From Taibaiella sp. (lineage in GTDB: Bacteria > Bacteroidota > Bacteroidia > Chitinophagales > Chitinophagaceae), in NCBI GenBank assembly GCA_016786705.1, contig JAEUVV010000002.1:1-50105 (forward strand): a stretch of 50,105 nucleotides of DNA. Reading direction: 5' to 3'. Of this stretch, positions 8,152 through 17,794 are shown one piece after another. The position numbers and the translations under genes are program-made. Under the pieces are notes generated by a model. The model was not told the origin of the DNA. It was given only the letters and a program-made list of their open reading frames with translations, and made no database searches. The stretch's first letter is position 1. The number at the start of each line of letters is the position of its first letter.

Positions 8152-10770
8152 ATGAATTACTACATTCTGCCGCTTGTTGTTAACGATAGAAGAGAGATCA
8201 GCTTACCGCTTATTCACGGTACCAATAATCAAATACAACATTATATTGTTGAAGTGCCGGAAAACGCCCACTTCAATATCCTCAGCCTGCTGAAAGACGC
8301 GGATATAAAATCCCTGATTTCAGAAACCCGGGACCTGGAGATTGGCAGCCTGCAACCTACCTATATACTCGAGGAAAATAAATTAAGGATCCGTTTCCTT
8401 ATCCGGGAAAAGCAGGAAGCCCCGCCCACCCCTGTTGCAGAAGAGCAGGCCCCGCCAGCATTAACCTATGACGACCTGGATGCCTATGTGCCCAAGAAAA
8501 AAACACCACAAATGTTTTCCGCACCGGAAGTAAGGTCGACCACCGACAATATAGGTACCTTTGGTGGCGCGATTAATTTATTCGCCAACAATTTTAATAA
8601 TGGCGCCTTTAGTATCCTTGCAGAGGCAAAAGAGCAATTTGAGCAGATCAATAATGAATCTTTTCCGGACCTGCAGGTAAGTATAGAGCTGGATATAAAC
8701 GGTCAGGTTTATTTAGGCGGGTTCACCATATCTTTTGCGCACCCGGCACAATTTCTGGGCCTGGCTTTGGATTTCGGTTCTGAATCGAGCCAGCTGGCGG
8801 CCAAACGTTACCAATTCGGCGTAGGCTACCAGGAGAAAAAACCGGAGCATGAAAACCTGTTTAAGAACATTTATTCCTTCCATAAATCAAAAGAGTGGAT
8901 CCCCAGGGAAGACCAGTCTCAATACTACCAGGAAGAGGTCAATACTAATTTCTATAAATCTATTTTCTTCCTGAAAGAAGACCTGAGCGGAGACTACCAG
9001 GATATAGAAAAAGAATTGTTTATCCAGGACCTGGATGAAAACCTGAAAATGCTGGTGAGCAGTACCAGCAGGGAGCAGGGTTATGCCACGCTTACCGAAA
9101 AGCGCTACCACCAGCTGCCTAATTTAAAGATCACCCATAAATATGTGGATGCCTTCGGGGGCCTGAATTTCAATATCACGAAAGAGGGTTATGATGTAAA
9201 CATCAGCCTGGCAGAGATCAAGAACAAAACTTATAACAGCATTCTTAAAGTCATTATCGAATCTTTCCTGAAAAAAGAGTTCATAAAATATTCGGGGGCC
9301 CGTCGTAAGATCAGGTTTGTACTGCTCGTGCCTAATATTTACGACTATAATGATATCCGTAATACCCAACTATTACTCAACAAGATCTTCCAGGACTTTG
9401 CCGCCCATGATTATAAAGATAAGATCCTGGCCTGGGAAGTACTGACGATCTCGGAAAGTGATGCCTCTTTCCTGGGGTATATTAACAAGAACGATGTGCA
9501 GATCTATAAAGACAGCGACTACCTGATCATCGATGCCGGTAAAGGCACCACGGATTTTTCCATTATCAGGACCGGGAAAGACAATATCTTCAATATTAAA
9601 CCGGTCTACAGGAATGGGTTTGCCGGGGCCGGCAATATGATCACTTTTGCCATTTTTGAGACCCTGCTGCATTATATCCGTGCCAACGCTGAAAACCAGA
9701 ATACTGCGTTCAAATACATTAAAGAGCAGATTGTACGCAACCTCAGTGATGCCAACCTGGAAGTGAAGAACCGCTTTTACCGGGAGCTGGAGCGCCTAAA
9801 ATATAATTACAACCACAATGCCAGTTATGTGATGAACCAATGGACCAATGCCAGGTCCGGCGACTATTCCTTCCGGAATGTTACCGAGTCCGGTTCTGAC
9901 ATCAACACCCTGATCGACCTGCTGAGCCAGATCGAAAACATCAGTGATTTCTACGGGTACATTAAAGAAACCTGCAACCTGATCGCGGAAAGAGCGGTCA
10001 GCAATTTAAAACTGGTAAAAGACAATGCCGAAAGCTTCAATTGCCAGGGCATCATTCTTACCGGCCGCGGTTTCCTATTTAAACTACTGGAGCAGGAAGT
10101 ACGCGATGCGATCGCTCATAAATTGGGCATCAGCAATACCCTGGTGCATACCTTAAACGGCAATGAGCTGAAAGATGTATGTATCAAAGGGGTATTCAAC
10201 AATACGGTAAGACTTAACTCCGAGCGCATCGGCTACCCTATCCAGATCATCATGCCGGAGCCTGTTGCCAAAAAACCGGAAACAGCCCCGGTACCGGAAG
10301 AGAAAAAACAAAAGTTCTCGAACAGGTTACTGAGTATCTTCTTCAATGAGTTAAACGATATAGAATCGGCTAAAGCAGTGCTGGAAACCGAACAGCATTT
10401 AGCTTGCAGCACTTTATCCCGGAGCCAGATCATGATAGGCGCCAAGCGCTTCAAGATAGGCAGCAGCAGCCTGTTTGATAATACCAGTGCTAATGTGGAA
10501 GCCGATATCGTATTTACCCCCCAGGGCTACCTGGTGCGTAAACTGGAAAACGGCACCGTGAAAAACATCCTGCCGCTCACCGAAGTATTTGATGAGAACC
10601 GGACTGAAATGTCAATGGTGATCCCCTCTTTATTCCCCAATCATATTGATGAGCAATACCTCTTCAGTATTAAAAGAGAGGATATAAAGAAAGCACCGAT
10701 CATACCGCCGTCCCCGCTTAGTAATAACGCTGGCAACCAGCCAAAGCACAGGGGGCCGCAATATTTTTAA
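8152..10770 (+). CDS. Actin/Hsp70-superfamily ATPase, first gene of the SEDS-PBP cluster
   Basis: An 872-residue soluble protein with no signal peptide. It carries the three nucleotide-binding signatures of the actin/Hsp70 fold. These are a phosphate-1 type loop at about 204-211 (LALDFGSE), a phosphate-2 loop at 461-468 (DAGKGTTD) and an adenosine-type loop at 634-640 (IILTGRG). The N-terminal 200 residues form a separate beta-rich domain with a Pro-rich linker near 95-125. There is a large insertion between the two phosphate loops and a C-terminal extension (about 720-872). It is much longer than MreB (about 340) or FtsA (about 420), so it is not a standard member of either. It is followed after 60 nt by a membrane protein and then the giant SEDS-PBP. 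I infer a cytoskeletal or scaffolding ATPase for a cell-wall complex. An unrelated chaperone-like or SrfB-like role remains possible. Confidence 0.75.
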   Translation: MNYYILPLVVNDRREISLPLIHGTNNQIQHYIVEVPENAHFNILSLLKDADIKSLISETRDLEIGSLQPTYILEENKLRIRFLIREKQEAPPTPVAEEQAPPALTYDDLDAYVPKKKTPQMFSAPEVRSTTDNIGTFGGAINLFANNFNNGAFSILAEAKEQFEQINNESFPDLQVSIELDINGQVYLGGFTISFAHPAQFLGLALDFGSESSQLAAKRYQFGVGYQEKKPEHENLFKNIYSFHKSKEWIPREDQSQYYQEEVNTNFYKSIFFLKEDLSGDYQDIEKELFIQDLDENLKMLVSSTSREQGYATLTEKRYHQLPNLKITHKYVDAFGGLNFNITKEGYDVNISLAEIKNKTYNSILKVIIESFLKKEFIKYSGARRKIRFVLLVPNIYDYNDIRNTQLLLNKIFQDFAAHDYKDKILAWEVLTISESDASFLGYINKNDVQIYKDSDYLIIDAGKGTTDFSIIRTGKDNIFNIKPVYRNGFAGAGNMITFAIFETLLHYIRANAENQNTAFKYIKEQIVRNLSDANLEVKNRFYRELERLKYNYNHNASYVMNQWTNARSGDYSFRNVTESGSDINTLIDLLSQIENISDFYGYIKETCNLIAERAVSNLKLVKDNAESFNCQGIILTGRGFLFKLLEQEVRDAIAHKLGISNTLVHTLNGNELKDVCIKGVFNNTVRLNSERIGYPIQIIMPEPVAKKPETAPVPEEKKQKFSNRLLSIFFNELNDIESAKAVLETEQHLACSTLSRSQIMIGAKRFKIGSSSLFDNTSANVEADIVFTPQGYLVRKLENGTVKNILPLTEVFDENRTEMSMVIPSLFPNHIDEQYLFSIKREDIKKAPIIPPSPLSNNAGNQPKHRGPQYF

Positions 10771-10830
10771 TTCCAGTTATTGACTAATGATACCAATCCT
10801 GCAAGGGAGACTTTAAATAAAAACAAACAA

Positions 10831-11859
10831 ATGAAAAGATTATTTTTGCTCACTACTTTCCTGTTATTAGCGATGAACCTGCTGGCGCAGGTAGACCCTA
10901 ATGCAGGAGTGCTCCATATCCAGCAATTTACCGGTACTGCCGCTATCATTATAAAGAATGACAAACTGCGAGTGCAGAAGGAAGACCAGGTAGACAGCTT
11001 TACCCTCAAAAAGAACGGGGGCAACTATGAGTTAGCCAGCCCACAGGATATGGATAAAATTTATACCATCCTGAATATTACTCCGGCCCAGCTGGAAACC
11101 GCCCTGAAAGACCAGGCTGGTGCTACCCTGGTCGCTAAACTTTTAGACATTACGACTAAAATGAAAGATCAGAAGCTCCTGGTCCAGCCCGCAGCTAACG
11201 GTAACAGCGATACGACCCCGGTTGAAGAAGGCGCCCAACCGGCAACGGAAGTAAATCAAGAAGAAGGTAATAACTGGTTAATCGCATTATTTGCCGGCAT
11301 CGGGGCCCTGATCGTAGGGATCATAATCGGCAGGGTGACCAAACCAAAGCTCAAAGAACCTGTATTCCAACCGGAACCAGTGAAAGAAAATAATATAGAA
11401 AGCGTACAACCGGTCAATAATAAACTGGTGGAGCAATTAAAACAAGAGCTTGCCGCTACCAAAGAAAAGTCCAACCTGATCACAGAAAAAACACAAAAAC
11501 TCATTGATGGAGACAATGCCTACTATAGCGCGGTATTTGAAAAACTGATCCTGCCCCTGCAAACGGCCCTGGATAATGGTAACGAGGCCGAAGTGGCTAA
11601 ATACGCCCACCTGGCGATGGTACATTTTTCCAGCATTACCCGCGTAAAGATCCGGAAAAAACAGAATTATGATGATGCAAACATCCAGCTCATCACCGGT
11701 AATGCCAGCCTTACACAGGGCTTTCCCGTGATCGACCATCAAACCCCGATAGACAAAATACCGGCCAACATCAGGGTTTTGATTAACCTGTTACAAAAAA
11801 ACGGGGTGAGCGGATTAGACGATACTATTATTAAAGGCTATAAATTAAAGGACCTCTAA
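10831..11859 (+). CDS. Bitopic membrane protein with coiled coil, SEDS-PBP cluster
   Basis: I chose the ATG at 10831 because it opens a clean signal sequence (MKRLFLLTTFLLLAMNLLAQ). An in-frame ATG at 10780 would add 17 hydrophilic residues in front of it. The product is 342 residues: signal peptide 1-20, periplasmic domain about 21-145 ending in an acidic linker, one transmembrane segment at about 149-168 rich in Gly and Ile, then a cytoplasmic part with a coiled coil (about 196-225) and a helical domain to the end. I do not recognise the family. It lies between an actin-like ATPase and a SEDS-PBP fusion with 1 nt to the next gene. The topology is what one would expect of a connector between a cytoplasmic filament and a periplasmic synthase, comparable in role only to RodZ or MreC. 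That role is inference. Confidence 0.75.
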   Translation: MKRLFLLTTFLLLAMNLLAQVDPNAGVLHIQQFTGTAAIIIKNDKLRVQKEDQVDSFTLKKNGGNYELASPQDMDKIYTILNITPAQLETALKDQAGATLVAKLLDITTKMKDQKLLVQPAANGNSDTTPVEEGAQPATEVNQEEGNNWLIALFAGIGALIVGIIIGRVTKPKLKEPVFQPEPVKENNIESVQPVNNKLVEQLKQELAATKEKSNLITEKTQKLIDGDNAYYSAVFEKLILPLQTALDNGNEAEVAKYAHLAMVHFSSITRVKIRKKQNYDDANIQLITGNASLTQGFPVIDHQTPIDKIPANIRVLINLLQKNGVSGLDDTIIKGYKLKDL

Positions 11860-11860
11860 G

Positions 11861-14800
11861 ATGAAGAAACTTCTCTTCTTTGGCATACCAACCATTGCCA
11901 TAGTGATCATAAATCTGGTATACGGCAGTGTTATCAGTTGGATGCTGAGCATGGTCATTATTGCCTGCCTCTTGTTTTTTGTGACCAAATTAGGCCTGGA
12001 AAATATTATCACCAAAAGGTTACAAGGTTTTAAACAGGGTGACGAACGCATCGGAAAGATGATCGCTTTTGACCAGAAATGGAAAAGCATGCTGAACTTT
12101 GGTTTGCTAACCCTTGTGTTCCTGTCTACCGTTTTCGGCGTTTACTTTACCATGTCCCCTAAAGGCGGGCATCCCTGGTTTACCAATAACGAATACCATG
12201 GACTGAGCAATACCGGTATCGCTTTCCAGAGCGAGCTACAGGTCATGCCTTTACTCGACGATAGCGCGAACCGTAATGTTGCTATTCAATTTGGGAAAGC
12301 TTCAGAAAACCAGGCAAATATTAAATTCATCAATTTCTATCAACCGGTAATACAAGTTGATGCCGAGCAGGGCACCAGGCTCATCAACCGGGTTTTTGAT
12401 GTGAAAATAGATAAGGGCTTTACGATTGGCAATACCCTAAACAACATACAGGTAAGCATAGAAGAAAAACAGAATAGTTTCTTTTCCCGGTTGTTCGGCA
12501 GCCCTAAAAGCGAAGTAACCTACACGATACAGGTCCGCTCCAATGACACAGAGATCCTGGACGAGCTAAATCTTAAAGCGCCTTTTACAGATAAAGTAAC
12601 CCTGAAAGGCAGGTCCTTAACTAAAGGGATGAGCCTGTTCAATTTATTCCTGGACAATAACACCTTCGCGTCTACGCAGAATGAAACCTACCAGGTATTG
12701 GAAGGCATTTTACTGGACCTGGGTGACTCCTACCTAATTACCGATCACATAGGCGAACAGAAATCCTATTCTGTATTCCCTGCCGCGGAGTTCCTGCAAA
12801 ACGGGTATAAACTTGCCGTAAACCAGCAGGATATCCCCGCAAAAACGGTTAACAGTATTAATATAGGCCTGGAACAAAAATTCTACATCGGGTTCAACAA
12901 CAATAAAAAGCTCCTGCATGTAGCCAATATAGATAAAGGTCAATATGGGCTGGCGGCAAAAGAAGGTATGGCGCTGGTATTCGATTATCCCAATACCTAT
13001 ATGCTCAAAAGCCCTGGCGCGCAATCCAGGGGTGATAAGAACATACGTTTTGTTACCAATAATTTTGACAACATTATAGAAAACAACCTTCAGGAAGGCT
13101 TTTATTTTACCACTTACAATTTACGTTTAAAAGATAACATCAACGGTACAATAGACTATATTACCGGCGGGCCGAACACACCGCTGGCTATGGGCATTAC
13201 GGACAATAACAAATCCGGGAAGCACCAGGTCATTGATAATAAAAGGTTTGCCCTGCAAAGCTCCAATAGCGGCGTGCAGTACCTTTTCGACCTGCGTGAC
13301 TTTTCCGACAACGGGTTCAGCCTGCACAAGACCGTTCTTTACCTGGGCATTACCTATATCGCTTTTGTCCTGCTTTCCGTATTATTTGGAGGCAAAAAAA
13401 TAGACCGCGTAGAGCCGGTCATCCTGTCGGTAATCCTGGCCTTAACGGCAGTAAGGTATATCATGTTCTGGCGCGTAGCTACGTTCCCGCCATTGGACAA
13501 TATTACCAAGTACGAACTGGAAAATACGCTGATCAATTTTGATTTTAATTTCATTACTAATTTACCGGTCCCGCTTACCCTCATCTGGACTTTATTGTTC
13601 GTGGTAATCATTGCCGCCTACAGGGTTTGGAGTAAGAAGCATGGTGATATTAACCTGCCCAAACTATTACGCATTAATACGGAACAGATCAGTTCGATCA
13701 ACAGGAGCTACGGTATATTCATATTAGCTACCCTGCTGCTCTTTTTCTTCAACAAGAAAGTAATGCATATTGAAGTGCTGACCAGGATACTTTCCATCCT
13801 GGTGCCCCTGTTGGGCTATTGGTATTACTCTAAGATCTGCAATAAGTATTTTACTTATAAACCGCTGGATATACAGGGAGCGAAATCAAAATTCCTGGTA
13901 CAGATAAAGGCATATTTTTACTACCTGTTCAATAACCCTACTTTTGTCATTACCACACTGACGCTCCTGTTTTTCGCGGTTTGCGACAGGGGCTTCGCGA
14001 TCTTATTCGCCCTCTTTATCCTGTTGAAAAACATCTTTATCAACTTCCTTAAAAAGCCTCTGGATGTTCAGAATAACAGTATCAAAAGGATGCTGTACAA
14101 GCCTAACAATTACTGGATTTACGGTTTCACCGCCCTGATCGTTTACCTGGTCACGCTTTCCTTCAAATCACTGTTTTATTATTTGCTGACCTACAAGCTA
14201 TGGGTGATCAGCATTGTACTACTATTAGCAGCTGCTATTATCCTTATTCTTTACCCGGCTAAGAAATTACTAAAACAAATCAGCCTCGGGGTTGTGGCCT
14301 TATGGCTCATCATCATGGCGATACCACCAGGCAGGAATTTTGTGGATCACCAGATCAATGATGTGATCAAACATGTGCAGTACCGCGCGTCCATCATCCA
14401 TCAGCCTATAGGAGAGCTGATGCAGCAAAATGAATATACCTCTTTTAAAACCAGGAAGATCATTGAAACTGCCGAAAACCAGTGGTTCATTAACTCTTAT
14501 ATAAGCAAAGAGTTTGACAGCCGGTTTACCATTAACACCCGGCCACACTCCCGCGTAGGCGTCGACTATTCTACCCAGACAAGAGATGTCGTAGTGGCCA
14601 GATACCTTATCTCGGAAATGGGCAACCTCGTCATGTACCTCATACTGGGTCTGATATTGCTCCCGATGATCCTTTACCTGATCTCCTACCGGATACAGCT
14701 TTTGCCCGGCAAAGCGGATCAGCCGCGGGATATCGGTTCTTATGCGGGCCTGGTGCCTTTGATTATTTTGTTCACCATTGCTTTGTTCGTATGGCTGACG

Positions 14801-17341
14801 GCAACCAACAGGTTCGTGTTCTTCGGGCAGGACTTCCCGTTCCTGAGCTTAACCAGCCGGGTTTCAGTGATCATGCCGTTAATGCTACTGGCCTTAACGC
14901 TGACCCAGACCCCGACCCTGCAGCATGCCTTTAAGATCAACCTGCGCAACAATGCGATCAAGTATGTATTCTTCTTTGGTATTATCGCTGTCTTCGCCCT
15001 GACCACGGTTAAGCAAAACGAACTTAATAACAAGAATTTTACGGTAATCATGGATACGACCAAACAGCATATCGATGTAGACCTGAATAATATCCTTGCC
15101 GATATCCAGGACAGCCTCGAAGCGAAGCGTATCCGGCCCAGCTATACCCAATTGGTAGGCATACTGGGTAAAGATAAGCGTTTTGAGCACCTGAAATCAG
15201 ATGTGGTCAAAGACCTCTATACTAAAAGTATCCTGGAAAACCTGGTAGATAAACCTTCTTCAGCCCTGCAGCTCAATAATCCCCTGTTCATGATTTATGA
15301 CAACGGCAGGTACAATTCGGTATACAACAAAAACCTTTACCTGGAATTACCACCGGTAGAAAGCAGGAAAATATGGAATGGCGGCGTAACGGAATCTTTA
15401 TATTTCAACGATGTATCTTCTGCCGTGATCACGTTCAACGGCCAAACAAAAAATGTCACCCTGCCCTATTTTATTTACGATCCCAACAGCAGTATACAAT
15501 TCGCCCTGATGCCGGGTTCCTGGCTGGGCGACCATACGTCCGAGAACCGGGGCCTGATAAATGTCAACAACAGTACCAAAGGCCAGTCCAATATTTTTGT
15601 TTATAAAAATATTCAAAAGAATATTGAGCAAAACGCTACGTCCTATGTCAGTACGATCGAGCATGACGACCTGGCGACCGTATTCTTTAATGAAAAATCG
15701 TTCACACTCGGCTTTCGGAATTCCGGCAACCGCTATGCGCTGAACAAGTGGATCAACGGCGCGTACAAGATCATTTACCCGCTAAAAGAAAATAATTTCT
15801 GGATCTACAATTTTGCCAACGCGGTAAAAACCGGTTACAGTAATGAGAAAGACCTGCATAAAGATGTGCGCATTACTTTAGATTATGAATTATCTAAAAA
15901 CATACAGGACGCCATTAACAGCGCGGAACGCTTTACCAATAAGAAAAACAAAAAATACAACTTTAGTGCTATAGCCGCAGATGGAGATGGTAATGTACGT
16001 TTCCTATCCGACTATGTGACCAACAGGACGGTACTGGACCCGAATAATGAAGCAGCCATTTACGCCTTACAAAAGCAGCAGTTTTTCTACTCCAATGCCA
16101 AAAACGAAAGAGATCAGTGGGGGAACCGCAATCTCCTGAACCTGTTCTTAGGGCCCGGTTCTTCAATTAAGCCGCTAACCGCGGGACTGGTAGCATCGCA
16201 ATTAAATGCAGGTTGGGAAAAGCTGATTCTGCAGCCGCCTACCCTTCCGGAAATTCAGGAATATGCCGGCTTTAAACTGGTAAAACCCTGGAAAAATGAT
16301 GAGCACTATTTCGCGCCGTTAACCCTGCCTAAATACATAGAAGTATCCAGTAACTTCTACCAGTCCCTGGTTATCTTCCTGGGCTCCTATAGCCGCGACT
16401 ACTACGAAGTTAAAGGGCATTACAGCCTGACCAACCTCTTAAGCAGGCAGGCAGGGCCTAATAATACGACACCAATACTTTATGTAGATGGCCAGGGTTA
16501 TTTTCTGCCGAATTTCGATAAGAAAAAAGGCAAATGGCCGGCTACCGACAAGCAAAAGACAACGCCGTCTTATTTCGGCAACGAGAACTCGTTGATCGCG
16601 CTTGGCTTTGAGCAAAATGCTAACCTGCGCACTAAAGATAAAGACAAACAGGATAATAGCCCGGTCAGCGTAGACAAAGTAAATTTTGTAGATACCGGCC
16701 TGTACGCTGCGCTGGAACAGAACCGCAGTGGAGGCTTCCTTTGGGGCTTCCCGGAACAGTCTTACTTCCTGCAATCGGAGCGCGCCTTTGATGAAGTCCA
16801 CCAGAATTTCAACCTCGGCCTGAAAACAACCACCCTGGGTGGCTACCCATACCGGCTTACTCCTTTCATGATGTTGCAGATGTATATGTCTATGTTTACC
16901 CAGAATAAAAATTTCAGGCTGGGCGTAACCCAGAAAGAAGACTCGCTGGTAAGATGGCAGGTGGACTCTACCTGGGACGGCGCAGGCAATTACAATGTGT
17001 TCCTGTCCCAGAATATTTTCCAGGGCATGAAAGATGTAATTTACGGTGGCAGCGGTACTGCCCGCAGATTACAAAACCTGAAGACCAAATACCCGGCCTT
17101 TCATTTCTATGCCAAAACCGGTACGATCAATGAACAGACCTCTAAAGGAAAAAGCTCCAGAAGGCTGATCGTACTGGCTACCGATAAAGACATGACCCAG
17201 GCCGCTAATATAGGTAACGCAAGGGTTTATGCCTGGTTCTTTGCCATAGACAATACCGGAGACTTTGACTGGAATCTTTTGCAGAACATTATAGAGCAAA
17301 GCATGAATTCATCTTCATTTAAATACTATTTCAATAAATAG
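11861..17341 (+). CDS. Giant SEDS glycosyltransferase-class B PBP fusion (putative)
   Basis: An 1826-residue polytopic protein. Three N-terminal TM segments (to about 95) precede a large extracytoplasmic domain (about 96-488), followed by about a dozen hydrophobic segments (490-1012). The last part follows the SEDS pattern of RodA/FtsW. VQYRASIIHQP (near 839) matches the RodA YQ-R-flnP region. RDVVVA with D909 matches RodA TDFIFA, whose Asp is catalytic, and is followed by SEMG for EELG. FGQDFPFLSLTSR (near 986) matches the GxPLPFxSYGGS region. After another TM (about 1031-1050) comes a class B PBP ectodomain. It has the line DVRITLDYEL near 1336, SxxK at S1434-K1437 (PGSSIKP), SxN at S1496-N1498 and KTGT at 1752-1755, so the transpeptidase triad is intact. 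I infer that it both polymerises and crosslinks glycan. The SEDS half is divergent and needs structural confirmation. Confidence 0.78.
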   Translation: MKKLLFFGIPTIAIVIINLVYGSVISWMLSMVIIACLLFFVTKLGLENIITKRLQGFKQGDERIGKMIAFDQKWKSMLNFGLLTLVFLSTVFGVYFTMSPKGGHPWFTNNEYHGLSNTGIAFQSELQVMPLLDDSANRNVAIQFGKASENQANIKFINFYQPVIQVDAEQGTRLINRVFDVKIDKGFTIGNTLNNIQVSIEEKQNSFFSRLFGSPKSEVTYTIQVRSNDTEILDELNLKAPFTDKVTLKGRSLTKGMSLFNLFLDNNTFASTQNETYQVLEGILLDLGDSYLITDHIGEQKSYSVFPAAEFLQNGYKLAVNQQDIPAKTVNSINIGLEQKFYIGFNNNKKLLHVANIDKGQYGLAAKEGMALVFDYPNTYMLKSPGAQSRGDKNIRFVTNNFDNIIENNLQEGFYFTTYNLRLKDNINGTIDYITGGPNTPLAMGITDNNKSGKHQVIDNKRFALQSSNSGVQYLFDLRDFSDNGFSLHKTVLYLGITYIAFVLLSVLFGGKKIDRVEPVILSVILALTAVRYIMFWRVATFPPLDNITKYELENTLINFDFNFITNLPVPLTLIWTLLFVVIIAAYRVWSKKHGDINLPKLLRINTEQISSINRSYGIFILATLLLFFFNKKVMHIEVLTRILSILVPLLGYWYYSKICNKYFTYKPLDIQGAKSKFLVQIKAYFYYLFNNPTFVITTLTLLFFAVCDRGFAILFALFILLKNIFINFLKKPLDVQNNSIKRMLYKPNNYWIYGFTALIVYLVTLSFKSLFYYLLTYKLWVISIVLLLAAAIILILYPAKKLLKQISLGVVALWLIIMAIPPGRNFVDHQINDVIKHVQYRASIIHQPIGELMQQNEYTSFKTRKIIETAENQWFINSYISKEFDSRFTINTRPHSRVGVDYSTQTRDVVVARYLISEMGNLVMYLILGLILLPMILYLISYRIQLLPGKADQPRDIGSYAGLVPLIILFTIALFVWLTATNRFVFFGQDFPFLSLTSRVSVIMPLMLLALTLTQTPTLQHAFKINLRNNAIKYVFFFGIIAVFALTTVKQNELNNKNFTVIMDTTKQHIDVDLNNILADIQDSLEAKRIRPSYTQLVGILGKDKRFEHLKSDVVKDLYTKSILENLVDKPSSALQLNNPLFMIYDNGRYNSVYNKNLYLELPPVESRKIWNGGVTESLYFNDVSSAVITFNGQTKNVTLPYFIYDPNSSIQFALMPGSWLGDHTSENRGLINVNNSTKGQSNIFVYKNIQKNIEQNATSYVSTIEHDDLATVFFNEKSFTLGFRNSGNRYALNKWINGAYKIIYPLKENNFWIYNFANAVKTGYSNEKDLHKDVRITLDYELSKNIQDAINSAERFTNKKNKKYNFSAIAADGDGNVRFLSDYVTNRTVLDPNNEAAIYALQKQQFFYSNAKNERDQWGNRNLLNLFLGPGSSIKPLTAGLVASQLNAGWEKLILQPPTLPEIQEYAGFKLVKPWKNDEHYFAPLTLPKYIEVSSNFYQSLVIFLGSYSRDYYEVKGHYSLTNLLSRQAGPNNTTPILYVDGQGYFLPNFDKKKGKWPATDKQKTTPSYFGNENSLIALGFEQNANLRTKDKDKQDNSPVSVDKVNFVDTGLYAALEQNRSGGFLWGFPEQSYFLQSERAFDEVHQNFNLGLKTTTLGGYPYRLTPFMMLQMYMSMFTQNKNFRLGVTQKEDSLVRWQVDSTWDGAGNYNVFLSQNIFQGMKDVIYGGSGTARRLQNLKTKYPAFHFYAKTGTINEQTSKGKSSRRLIVLATDKDMTQAANIGNARVYAWFFAIDNTGDFDWNLLQNIIEQSMNSSSFKYYFNK

Positions 17342-17343
17342 CC

Positions 17344-17793
17344 ATGAAAGCAGGCAGCAGTAAAATAATATTGATCGTACTCGCCGTCCTCATTACCCTG
17401 GGCGTTACGGCGCTCGTGCGCTGGGATACCCGTAATGCAAAGCCGGATGCGGAAAAAATACTGACCAAAGACGCGGATTTCGGTAAGGAAAATATTACCT
17501 GGATCAAAACGGACACCTTCATCAACCTGGTTGAAAAGGCTTACCATCCCAATGCTGAAACGAATATCGCCAGTAACCTCTTAGTCGTCTTCATCAAAAA
17601 TGCCAATACCGTAGCCCAGGACTTTTACAATGGTAATGAAGCACTGCTTAAGTACCGGATCAATGATCATAATTTTGAGATCGACTACGATAAACATAAT
17701 AATAATGTGGTCGGCAGGTTTAAGATAAAAGATAACCTGGTCGCCGTACCCAATGACGTATTGATAAAAGTAATTGATAAAACTATAAACTGA
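17344..17793 (+). CDS. Small N-terminally anchored periplasmic protein, SEDS-PBP cluster
   Basis: A 149-residue protein of unrecognised family. One hydrophobic segment (about residues 8-27) acts as a signal anchor, and the rest is a mixed alpha/beta hydrophilic domain predicted to be extracytoplasmic. It starts 2 nt after the stop of the giant fusion gene and ends 1 nt before the next start. It is therefore almost certainly co-translated with them and may be a subunit or regulator of the synthase. No catalytic motif is visible. Confidence 0.75.
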   Translation: MKAGSSKIILIVLAVLITLGVTALVRWDTRNAKPDAEKILTKDADFGKENITWIKTDTFINLVEKAYHPNAETNIASNLLVVFIKNANTVAQDFYNGNEALLKYRINDHNFEIDYDKHNNNVVGRFKIKDNLVAVPNDVLIKVIDKTIN

Positions 17794-17794
17794 T

